From positions 4,011,001 to 4,075,000 of the forward strand of contig NZ_CP089979.1 of the NCBI RefSeq assembly GCF_021389935.1: a DNA stretch of 64,000 bases, in the 5' to 3' direction. The notes under the pieces are model-generated. The model was not told the origin of the DNA. It saw nothing but the letters and a program-made list of their open reading frames with translations, and ran no database searches. A program made the position numbers and the translations under genes. The DNA comes from Fulvivirga ligni. GTDB lineage: Bacteria > Bacteroidota > Bacteroidia > Cytophagales > Cyclobacteriaceae. Positions 18,562 to 26,892 of the stretch are shown piece by piece (position 1 is the first letter of the stretch; each line of letters begins with the position of its first letter).

Positions 18562-21500
18562 TTGTCTGATTGGTTTTTGATTAGACGATGCGTGACTTTT
18601 CCTTCTGGTGTTTTCACCTCAATGAAATAGACACCGTTGGTTAAGGGCTTCACCAGATCATCAAGTATGAGTTCATTCGATCCTTGTGAAATTTGATAGT
18701 CTTTAGAAGCCACCTCCTGACCTGCATAGCTGGTAATTTTGATCTGCACACTGGCCGACTGCTCAACATTTACAGGTAATGTTAAATGTTCTCCAAATGG
18801 ATTTGGATAAGGAATAACTGATTGATTATTAGCTTCTTCAGCAATTTCTGATCTTCCCAGAACCATGGCCGCGGATGAACCATATACTTCTAATTCAAAT
18901 AAGGAATAACCCCAAATGGTAGCGCGACCAGTGCCATAAACTCTAACATATCTGGCAGTGGAATTAATACCGGTGTACTCATTCTCCAAGCTTGAATTTG
19001 ATGATTCAGAACGCACAATGGACCAGTTGTTTGCATCATTGGATACTTCCACTCTGAAGGCACTGGCGTAGGCTCCTTCCCAGGTGAGCTTGATCCTGTC
19101 AATTAAATATTGGTTTTGTAAATCAACATAGAGCCATTGGGGATCACTGTATTCACTTTCCCAACGAGAATTCAGGCTGCCATCCACGGAATTGCTACCC
19201 TGATTATTATTGAAAGTGCTGGAGCTGGATGTCGGCTTGTTCAGTGCTAAATTGGTAATTCCGCCCACATACGGTGTTCCGAAAAGCTCCAACTCCGCTA
19301 ATTGCAGCGATGCTGCGCCATTATTGGTAATATTCAATCGATAATAGGCATAGCCTCCGGAAGTTGAAACATTATACGTTTTGGTCTGAAAACGTGCATT
19401 GAAACTTTCACTACTGCGGGCATCCAATTGCGTCCAGGTATTACCATCGTTAGAACCCTGTAGGCTCCAGGAGGCAGGATCTCTCGGTGGGTTGTCATTG
19501 GCTGATGTAATGGTATAACCGCTGAGCGTATATCTTTCATTGGCCTGAAACTGCACCCAGCCGCTGTTATGAAAGGTCAGGTATTTGGTGGATGAGCTAT
19601 TGTCTATCAGCTTATTGATGTCCTCACCGGCAGGTGAATCTGTATACTGAGCTGAAATTGTACCTCCTAGATCGGTAATGTCTTCCCCCTGCAGACCTTT
19701 GCTGCCATATACTTCCAGTTCATATATCGAATAGCCAAAAATGGTTGCTCGCGCTGTACCGTAAATCCTGACATAGCGTGCAGAAGTGGTAAGGTTAGAG
19801 AATTCATTTACCAGATTAGCATTACCCGTCACACTCTGAATGGTAGTCCAGTTGGTAGCATTATCTGATACCTGAACCTGATAGCTGCTAGCATAGGCTC
19901 CCTCCCAGGTGATCTTGATTCTATTGATGTCATAATTATCCTGGAGATCGACATACATCCATTGCGGATCGCTGTACTCGCTTTCCCAGCGCGTACCATA
20001 ACCACCGTCTACGGCCTTACTTCCGGCATTATCTCCCAGGGTTGATGAAGTGACCACCGGCTTATACAAAGCCAGATTATCATTGCCTGAGGAAGTGCTG
20101 TTGTAAGGCGTGATTTTAACATCAGGCGATTGTCCTTCTAGCAAATCAGAATTAAAGCGAATGGTTAAGTTCTTAGATTCACCAGGAAGCAAAGTGAAAT
20201 AGCCATCGCTAATGATAGATGGCAGAATGCGCTCTTTAGATGAACCTTTGATGGCCTGCACTCTATTGGCAAAAGCAATGGATTGGCCTTGATTAGCCAC
20301 TGTTACATTCATCAGCATCTCTCCATTACTGTTGCTTATCGTTTTAGTGACGTTGAGAACTGCTGGTTGCAAGGTATTGATGGCGCTCAAAGCATTTTCT
20401 GTTTTGCCTCTGATGTAGAAGTTCTGAGAAACTACATTTCCTGAGCCATTGCTTAAAGTTAATCGCACGAAGTAGACCTCCGTAAGTTGCTGATTATTAA
20501 ATTGTAATGTAGATATTTTAGATAAGGTGTTTGAATTGACGGAACCTACATTCACCACCGTATTTTGTACCTTTTGTCCATCCAGATTAATGACTTCAAG
20601 TCGGGCTGAAAGACCACTATAATTTTGAGCGGTGGTGTTCGACACTTCCACATCTCCTGATGATGGCACCATGAGAATATGTAGTGGCTCACAGGCGGAT
20701 TTAGCTCCCCAATAAGCTCCCGTTTGGTCATGATAGTAGTCATAAGTTTGCCAAACCATGGATGGATAGGCTGATTGGCTCATCCAGATTAACAGGCCGG
20801 AGGCATCATCCCACATGTTATGGAGCCAGCCTTCAAACATGGCTTTGTTGGTTCTCATATTTAGAATTTGAGACTTTTTACAGAAATCCTGTATGTTGTC
20901 ACTGGCGCCATATCGCTGCTGCACACTGTTAAAATAGCCATCAGCACCTGCGGCTCGTGAATAAGTATCTCCGAAGAAATGCTGATCCCACATGCTGTTA
21001 CGAGGCCATTGATTAGACTCTGGCATAAACTCCTTGAAGCTGTCATAATTCGGGAAAACCGCAGTTCCCAATTCTGTCTTAAGTCCCCAACTTTCAGGTC
21101 CGTAAATTCTTGGCGGGCTGTCATAATAGCTGGCCGGATTCAGGTTGAGCCATGGGCCGCTGGAGCTCAGGGCCTCTCCTATCGAATTGGCCTGAAATCG
21201 TCTGTCATTGCCATCATAGGTGGAAACAGCGGCAGTGTAGAGGTCAATATATTCCTGCGATGGGTCGAACTCATTGGCACCACACCACACCGCAATGGAA
21301 GGATGATTGCGATAGCGCTTTACCTTTTCAATGACATTATTATTGAAGATTGGAACGCTTCTAGGCCAGTAGATATACGTGGTAATCAGCCAGAAATCAT
21401 CCCAAACCATGATGCCGTATTTATCGCAGGCTGCATAGAATTCTTCATCGGTAGTAGAACCCACCCAGTTTCGTATCATATTGAAATTCATCTCTTTATG

Positions 21501-22610
21501 CAGGCGAAGCTTGGTGTCATACTCATCACCACGGCACCGCAGCATATATTCTGACATGCCCCAGTTTCCTCCTTTCACAAATATTCGGACTCCGTTTACC
21601 TTCAAGTGAAGTATGTCTCCCTCAGTATCATAGCTGTATTCTTTTATTCCGAAAGTCACGTCCTTCTGATCGCGAACGCCACCGGCATTGAATTCAAAAT
21701 GGCAGGTGTAAAGGTTGGGATCACCATAGCCATTGGGCCACCATAATTGTGGATTGCTTATGGTGAGCAGATTTTGCACTGTGGTGCTTTGTCCCGCGGC
21801 AATGGTAACATTCTGCGAAAACTGGTGATTACCCGGCTGAATAGTTCCTGTTAAGGTACCTGTTATGCTCTGGTTGGTGTGGTTTTCCAACTCCGTTCTA
21901 ACGTCCAGATTTCCTGTGTTCAGGCTGGGCACTTTAGTTCTTATCCAGGGATCATTGATGGTGATGCCGTTAGTGGTGGTCAGATAAACATCATCGGTGA
22001 TGCCCATATTGAGACCGGGAACCGATGGCATCCAATCCCAGCTGTCGCTCGAAACATAGCTTGGCATGGCAGAGCAGTTCATTGGTACCACAGGTAGATA
22101 GACCTTGATGGCCAAAGTGTTATTACCAGTATTTAGTAAGCTGCTAACATTATACTTACCCCTTTCCATAAAGCCATGAAGTGAGCCTAAGAGATTGCCA
22201 TTCAGATAGATATCAGCATCGCGGTTGATCCCTTCAAAGTTGAGCCAAACATTTCCCTGATTAAAGCCAGCGTTATAATTAAATTCTGTTCGATACCAAT
22301 AATCACGGTTATAAATGGCTTTGTCTACTTTGTATATGTTATCTCCAAAATTGGGATCAGCCTCCAGGCCTTGTTCTACATAGGAGCCAAACACAGTTCC
22401 CGGCACTGAAGCATTTACCCAGGCTGAGGTATTGTAACCTACCTGATGAATGGCAGGATCGTTATTCACATCTTCTGCAGAGCGAACCTTCCAGTTGGCA
22501 GGACCGCTTGCACTGTTGAGCGAAATCTGGTTAAGCTGGGCACTAGCGTTAAAAAAAAGACATAGCAATGCCAGCACACCTCCAAATTTCAGTGTTGAAG
22601 TGTATTTCAT
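18558..22610 (-). CDS. Large GH2 beta-mannosidase/glucosaminidase-like enzyme with three discoidin modules and T9SS tail
   Basis: A 1350-residue exported enzyme (signal peptide ending NASAQ). The GH2 core (about 25-830) is paralogous to the 986-residue lipoprotein at 3577-6537: shared IRNW.GSTTDEEFY, GIMVWDDFW, WCGANE (Glu447, acid/base) and KTELGTAVF (Glu513, nucleophile). Then come CBM32 (about 839-970), a divergent discoidin domain (about 972-1110), CBM32 (about 1118-1241) and a T9SS domain (YPNPFGEHL ... GVYFIEV). The C-terminal Ig-like domain is uninterrupted here. The T9SS tail predicts secretion to the surface, whereas the paralogue is a lipoprotein, so the pair may act at different sites on the same glycan. 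First gene of block C; no operator-like palindrome is seen just upstream, only a stem-loop. Confidence 0.9.
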   Translation of the reverse strand: MKYTSTLKFGGVLALLCLFFNASAQLNQISLNSASGPANWKVRSAEDVNNDPAIHQVGYNTSAWVNASVPGTVFGSYVEQGLEADPNFGDNIYKVDKAIYNRDYWYRTEFNYNAGFNQGNVWLNFEGINRDADIYLNGNLLGSLHGFMERGKYNVSSLLNTGNNTLAIKVYLPVVPMNCSAMPSYVSSDSWDWMPSVPGLNMGITDDVYLTTTNGITINDPWIRTKVPSLNTGNLDVRTELENHTNQSITGTLTGTIQPGNHQFSQNVTIAAGQSTTVQNLLTISNPQLWWPNGYGDPNLYTCHFEFNAGGVRDQKDVTFGIKEYSYDTEGDILHLKVNGVRIFVKGGNWGMSEYMLRCRGDEYDTKLRLHKEMNFNMIRNWVGSTTDEEFYAACDKYGIMVWDDFWLITTYIYWPRSVPIFNNNVIEKVKRYRNHPSIAVWCGANEFDPSQEYIDLYTAAVSTYDGNDRRFQANSIGEALSSSGPWLNLNPASYYDSPPRIYGPESWGLKTELGTAVFPNYDSFKEFMPESNQWPRNSMWDQHFFGDTYSRAAGADGYFNSVQQRYGASDNIQDFCKKSQILNMRTNKAMFEGWLHNMWDDASGLLIWMSQSAYPSMVWQTYDYYHDQTGAYWGAKSACEPLHILMVPSSGDVEVSNTTAQNYSGLSARLEVINLDGQKVQNTVVNVGSVNSNTLSKISTLQFNNQQLTEVYFVRLTLSNGSGNVVSQNFYIRGKTENALSAINTLQPAVLNVTKTISNSNGEMLMNVTVANQGQSIAFANRVQAIKGSSKERILPSIISDGYFTLLPGESKNLTIRFNSDLLEGQSPDVKITPYNSTSSGNDNLALYKPVVTSSTLGDNAGSKAVDGGYGTRWESEYSDPQWMYVDLQDNYDINRIKITWEGAYASSYQVQVSDNATNWTTIQSVTGNANLVNEFSNLTTSARYVRIYGTARATIFGYSIYELEVYGSKGLQGEDITDLGGTISAQYTDSPAGEDINKLIDNSSSTKYLTFHNSGWVQFQANERYTLSGYTITSANDNPPRDPASWSLQGSNDGNTWTQLDARSSESFNARFQTKTYNVSTSGGYAYYRLNITNNGAASLQLAELELFGTPYVGGITNLALNKPTSSSSTFNNNQGSNSVDGSLNSRWESEYSDPQWLYVDLQNQYLIDRIKLTWEGAYASAFRVEVSNDANNWSIVRSESSNSSLENEYTGINSTARYVRVYGTGRATIWGYSLFELEVYGSSAAMVLGRSEIAEEANNQSVIPYPNPFGEHLTLPVNVEQSASVQIKITSYAGQEVASKDYQISQGSNELILDDLVKPLTNGVYFIEVKTPEGKVTHRLIKNQSDK

Positions 22611-22640
22611 AAGAGATTAATATTTTGATAAAATGAAATT

Positions 22641-22708
22641 GAGGCTACCTCAAAAGCACTGACCTAACCATCCCCATATGATGATTAGGTCCCTTTTTTG
22701 GTAGCCTC
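22641..22708 (-). terminator. Nested stem-loop between blocks B and C
   Basis: Outer arms GAGGCTACC / GGTAGCCTC (9 bp) enclose inner arms GACCTAA / TTAGGTC (7 bp). It starts 11 bp past the stop of the lectin-propeller gene and ends 31 bp before the GH2 start. It may be a terminator, or an attenuator that lowers expression of block C, since no separate operator was found for that block. Confidence 0.5.
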
Positions 22709-22719
22709 GCATTACCCAT

Positions 22720-25062
22720 TTATAAGCCCATTTTAGAATATGGTATTCTCACTCCTCTGATTCTATAATAATTTGGATCGATATAGCCATCGATACAATC
22801 ACTTTCACCGCAAGCGGACTGGTTCACAGAATAAGTCATGAGCAGCTCATTGCGTCCATTGTCATATTGTGGATGCACATTTGGCGTATAATAGCGAGTG
22901 TATTGGCCCTGCATATAGTCATTAATCTTGTACACCTCGGTAAGTGGTGTAAATGGTCCGGTAGGGCTATCTGAAGTAGCAGCGTAAATATTTCTAGTAT
23001 TATCACAATTGAAGCCTTGATCCATTGAGATCATCACGTATTTACCATTTACCTGGCAGATAGAAACCGTACCTTTGCCTTCAGTAATTCGTGCAGCGGC
23101 ACCAGTAACCGGATTATTCACCCAGGTTGAGCCATTCCAGAAGGTCCATGACATAGGGTTTGATTGCGGGAATCTAGCCACGTGAACACCGGTATTGTAA
23201 CCGAATCCAAGGGTCTGAACACCAAATACATATACATAGCCATCATTCGCTTTTACCATTCCATGTGCATAACCAATGGCGGTTTGATTACTCATGCCCG
23301 CAGGCTCAGTTCGTTCTACTTGCCACAGAGTACCCGCTGATTCCGTAAGCACATAAATAGATTGGTTCGTAGCGCCAAGTCCTTGTCCTTCACCGCAATG
23401 CATGTATACTTTGTTCCCAATTTCCACCCCATTACTTGGCCAGCTCCAATCAGTGCCAGGCTGATTGCTACAGATCTGTTTTGGTCTACCCATCGGGCTG
23501 TTAATAGTCATGTTAGGATCATCCGGTGTCCAGTCATTCTTATCTTGCTGAATGAAGATGGAATTATTATAACTGAAGAAGTAATTACAAGGGAACTTGT
23601 TGTTAGGCTGCAGCGAGGTACCATCCCAGGCATCTTGCGTAACCCAAAGTACTTTACCTGCATTGCTGCCCCACTCTAATGGAATACTGCTACCCTGATC
23701 AAAGGCTACTGAGCCTAAAGACTGGTCATTTCTTTGGAAATAACGAGTCACTTCATCATCTCTATAAGAATCTGGTGCCAAGGCATTTAAAACAAAGACC
23801 TGACTTGGATCTGCTGCTGCAGCACTACCGGCATCATACACTTCTAGTTCGAAAATAGAATAGCCCCAAATGGTAGCCCGATTGGTGCCATATATTCTCA
23901 CATATCTACCCGTTCCATTGATATTGGTTAGGTTATTATTGGTGCTGCTATTGCCCTGAACATTTCTAACGGTAGTCCAATCTAAGGCATTATTGGATAC
24001 TTGCACCTGATAGTTGCTCGCTAGCGCTGTTTCCCAGGTAATGTTGACTCTTCCTATAATGTGTGGTTCACCCAGATCAACATAAATCCATTGAGGATCA
24101 CTGTATTGGCTTGACCATCTTGTAGTTCCATTGCCATCTACAGCATTACTTGCGGCCAAATTAGTGTTTTCAGTAGATGATACAGTTACAGGTCTGTTAA
24201 AAGCAATATTACCTGCTTCTCCGCCACTCACTACGATGGAAGAAATAAGATCATTCCAACTGTCATCTACCAGGCAATCATCATCTGCTGATTTGCTCAA
24301 TGAACTGCCAGTGAAATTCCCTTCTGAATACAAAGTAGCCTGAAATCCGGCTGGTATTCTCATGGAGGAAACATCATTATTAGTCACACCCAGAGCCTGT
24401 AGCTGCGTGGCGGTATAACTTCCCGGAGCCAGCGTAACGGCATAACCGCCATAGGCACAATGCTGATAAACTGTGATGCCTTCACCTCCAGAAAATGGCT
24501 CTTGCACTATGGCTGACCCATTGGAACCAGATCCATTCTGATTGGTTACGGCAAGTCCATTTGCTTTGTTGATGATGGCATAGCCACCGGGCTGCTCTCT
24601 GAATTCAAATAGCTGAGCATCAGAACCATTGTATTGCCACTGCTGCAACTGAAGTCCATTGGTACCTGAACCACTAGGCACGTCTAAAAACTTGCCACTG
24701 TGCAGGTTCATCAAAGAGTAATACCTGATGCCATTATCAGTTTTCTCATAAATGGATTGCCATTTTTGCCATAAGTTGCCGGCAGCTGTGGCTCCATATT
24801 GGCTGATTTTGGCGGCATTATTGAACTTCTCATTGTAGGTGAAATCTCCTGACACCTCCATGTAGAGATTACTGGCTGCATTTTGAATGGTAAAAGTACC
24901 ATAATCACTAACAGCTGCGCCAACTCGGCCATTAGCATTGTTTTTCACGAATTCTTTTGTTCCTGTCTCTCCTTTGTCTGTTATCTCCTGAACAATATCT
25001 TGCTGGCAAGCCTGTAGTAGTGCTACAGAAAGTGCTAAGCCTAATATTCTTTTGATTTTCAT
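22720..25062 (-). CDS. Multi-domain glycan-binding lipoprotein: ricin-like, crystallin-like, CBM32 and propeller
   Basis: A 780-residue lipoprotein (lipobox VALLQACQ). Domains in order: ricin-type beta-trefoil-like region (about 50-190, LQQWQYNGSDAQLFEF), beta/gamma-crystallin-like region (about 195-280, ITVYQHCAYGGYAV), CBM32 (about 283-408), then a propeller-like C-terminal half (about 420-780) with repeated strands such as KVLWVTQ, GNKVYMHCG and GKYVMISM, and TSDSPTGPF. This last region resembles the C-terminal part of the 480-residue protein at 25433-26875 and the DUF4185/DUF5005 kind of five-bladed propeller. It may be an enzyme of unknown activity or a surface glycan-binding protein. 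It stands alone between a long leader and a stem-loop. Confidence 0.75.
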   Translation of the reverse strand: MKIKRILGLALSVALLQACQQDIVQEITDKGETGTKEFVKNNANGRVGAAVSDYGTFTIQNAASNLYMEVSGDFTYNEKFNNAAKISQYGATAAGNLWQKWQSIYEKTDNGIRYYSLMNLHSGKFLDVPSGSGTNGLQLQQWQYNGSDAQLFEFREQPGGYAIINKANGLAVTNQNGSGSNGSAIVQEPFSGGEGITVYQHCAYGGYAVTLAPGSYTATQLQALGVTNNDVSSMRIPAGFQATLYSEGNFTGSSLSKSADDDCLVDDSWNDLISSIVVSGGEAGNIAFNRPVTVSSTENTNLAASNAVDGNGTTRWSSQYSDPQWIYVDLGEPHIIGRVNITWETALASNYQVQVSNNALDWTTVRNVQGNSSTNNNLTNINGTGRYVRIYGTNRATIWGYSIFELEVYDAGSAAAADPSQVFVLNALAPDSYRDDEVTRYFQRNDQSLGSVAFDQGSSIPLEWGSNAGKVLWVTQDAWDGTSLQPNNKFPCNYFFSYNNSIFIQQDKNDWTPDDPNMTINSPMGRPKQICSNQPGTDWSWPSNGVEIGNKVYMHCGEGQGLGATNQSIYVLTESAGTLWQVERTEPAGMSNQTAIGYAHGMVKANDGYVYVFGVQTLGFGYNTGVHVARFPQSNPMSWTFWNGSTWVNNPVTGAAARITEGKGTVSICQVNGKYVMISMDQGFNCDNTRNIYAATSDSPTGPFTPLTEVYKINDYMQGQYTRYYTPNVHPQYDNGRNELLMTYSVNQSACGESDCIDGYIDPNYYRIRGVRIPYSKMGL

Positions 25063-25291
25063 AATTAAGTTGTTTTAAAATTGGTAGCATAAACTTGATT
25101 AGGGAAATAGTTAAATGCACCATAGACAATTGAGTTAGTAGTGTTTAACTACTTAGCTATCAGTCAGATAAAACCAGACCAACAAGAGAGCCGGTATAGC
25201 TGGTGTTGAGACACAGCTACACGGAATTTCATTTGTAATGAAATGATTACGTTGTGTTTCATAATATAAGGGTTTAGGTGAGTTGCGAAGA

Positions 25292-25311
25292 AAACTAAAT
25301 CGATTTAATTA
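25292..25311. promoter_or_regulatory. LacI-type operator-like palindrome in the 370-bp gap 25063-25432
   Basis: AAACTAAATCGATTTAATTA, centred on CG like the other sites. It is about 230 bp before the start at 25062, implying a long 5' leader or a promoter far upstream. The rest of the gap is AT-rich, holds no coding frame that I can support, and carries a hairpin at 25389-25415. Confidence 0.6.
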
Positions 25312-25388
25312 CATGGTTAAAAAAATTTAATTGAACAATTAGGTAGATAAAAGGTGGCCTGAAAGGTATGAATTACCCTTCAAGCCCA

Positions 25389-25415
25389 AAGATTATCACT
25401 ACCTCTGATAATCTT
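25389..25415 (-). terminator. Perfect 10-bp stem-loop after the import operon
   Basis: AAGATTATCA and TGATAATCTT pair perfectly around a 7-nt loop, 17 bp past the stop of the propeller lipoprotein gene. The stem is AT-rich and no T-tract follows, so it could be a weak terminator or an RNA processing or stabilising hairpin closing block A. Confidence 0.5.
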
Positions 25416-25432
25416 AACCCCTACCTCATAAG

Positions 25433-26875
25433 CTATTTCCAATTATAGACCCTCACAAAGTATGGTCGGTAATTGTCCGCCGTTCCAGGGCTATTGAAAT
25501 TATTCTCAAAACCTATAGGGTTGATATTATATGAAACCACCAGTTCTCCCTCTTGCGATAATGCATGATGCACTACAGCATTATAGGTAATGTAGCCTGG
25601 AGGTTCAGGACTATCACTGGTGTATTTTTCAGGAATCATGTATATAGTTCTTTCATTAGTAAAGCCACTAACAGGGCTGTCACTTTCCATGATATTGATA
25701 TCTAAACCAAAGCAGCCGCCTTGTGAAACCAGGTAGAATTTTTCACCATCCTGGAATACATTAGGTTGGGTTATTCTACCTTCAGCCACCACTACATAAT
25801 CATCATGGTTTTCTGGTGGTGTGGTTGACCAGCCTGTCTTGGTGTAATATTCCCAGTCTCCTCTCAGATCGTGATCTGCTACTCTGGCCACGTACATTCT
25901 GGAATAGCAAAAGCCAATTCCCTCAGTGGCATACATGTATGTGTAGCCATCAGGACCGTAGAAGATGCTGGAATCCCAGGTGAGATTCCCTTCATATTTA
26001 TTCAATAAAAGCTCTTTGAAAGACATGTCTGATACATTGAAAACAGCCACATCGGTAGAAGCATGAACTCCTGCAAAGTCACCAGGAATAACATGTCCTA
26101 ACACCATTTGCAGTTCGTCTCCCACTATTTGAGAAGGTCCTCCCCAGTACCAGTGATCATCATTGTTTTCATTCGCTCCTGGGTATTTGATCCAGGTTTG
26201 TGCTTTACCGAAGAAATTTTCCGGATTAAGCTGCTGGTATCCAGATAATAAACCATCAGTTTGGATAAATCCTGCATTTCTAACAAATACATTATCTTGT
26301 CTTATTCTATCTTGAGATACCGTACCAAAGAAGCTATCCTGAAATGACCAAAGTATACTGCCATCGGGCAATTCTGTGCTTACACAGCCGTCACCACCGT
26401 TCCAACCTGAATAGCGGGTAAGAAAGTCGTTATAGGTCAGGTCATGATAAACAGTGACATTGGCATCCCAGCCTCCGTTGGGTATCAGCTCTAATCTAAT
26501 AGCTTCAGGATCAGGTAGTTCTTGTATTTGAACAGTCCAGATATATTCTCTGCCTGAGGCGGCAGTTAATGTGTACACCTGGGTATTATTATTTTCCTCA
26601 AAATTAATAGCAGTGCCTGACGCCGGCTCTATAGTGGCATAAGGAGAAATTTCAATCTCCGGCGCAACCGACGAAAGATCAGTACCATATTCTACCGTAA
26701 TTTTCACTGAATTTTCCGTTCTGCTATTGGTAATCACCTCATTACCAACCTGGCCAACATCTATCTTATATGAGTAAATGTTTGCATGAAATGGTAAGGG
26801 TACTGAATCATCTGTGTCTTTACAGCTGGCCAGAATGTATAGCAACGCAAGTATGAATAATTTTGCCTTTTTCAT
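25433..26875 (-). CDS. Surface lipoprotein with Ig-like N-terminus and DUF5005-like propeller
   Basis: A 480-residue lipoprotein (lipobox ALLYILASC). Residues 25-125 look like the Ig-fold domain found at the N-terminus of PUL surface glycan-binding proteins (YTLTAASGREYIWTV). The rest (about 130-480) is a propeller-like region with GGWDANVTVYHDLTYND, GRITQPNVF, FYLVSQGG and ESDSPVSGF. It resembles what databases call DUF5005, recalled from memory and not searched. Its position directly after SusC, 17 bp downstream, is where SusE/SusF-type binding proteins usually sit, but the propeller also resembles several glycosidase folds. Function is therefore open: binding protein or uncharacterised enzyme. 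Confidence 0.75.
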   Translation of the reverse strand: MKKAKLFILALLYILASCKDTDDSVPLPFHANIYSYKIDVGQVGNEVITNSRTENSVKITVEYGTDLSSVAPEIEISPYATIEPASGTAINFEENNNTQVYTLTAASGREYIWTVQIQELPDPEAIRLELIPNGGWDANVTVYHDLTYNDFLTRYSGWNGGDGCVSTELPDGSILWSFQDSFFGTVSQDRIRQDNVFVRNAGFIQTDGLLSGYQQLNPENFFGKAQTWIKYPGANENNDDHWYWGGPSQIVGDELQMVLGHVIPGDFAGVHASTDVAVFNVSDMSFKELLLNKYEGNLTWDSSIFYGPDGYTYMYATEGIGFCYSRMYVARVADHDLRGDWEYYTKTGWSTTPPENHDDYVVVAEGRITQPNVFQDGEKFYLVSQGGCFGLDINIMESDSPVSGFTNERTIYMIPEKYTSDSPEPPGYITYNAVVHHALSQEGELVVSYNINPIGFENNFNSPGTADNYRPYFVRVYNWK

Positions 26876-26892
26876 TTTCGTATTTTCAACTA

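Noticed and set aside
20979-21554. 191-codon open frame on the plus strand
   Set aside because: Antisense to the GH2 catalytic domain including its nucleophile region; no domain signal.
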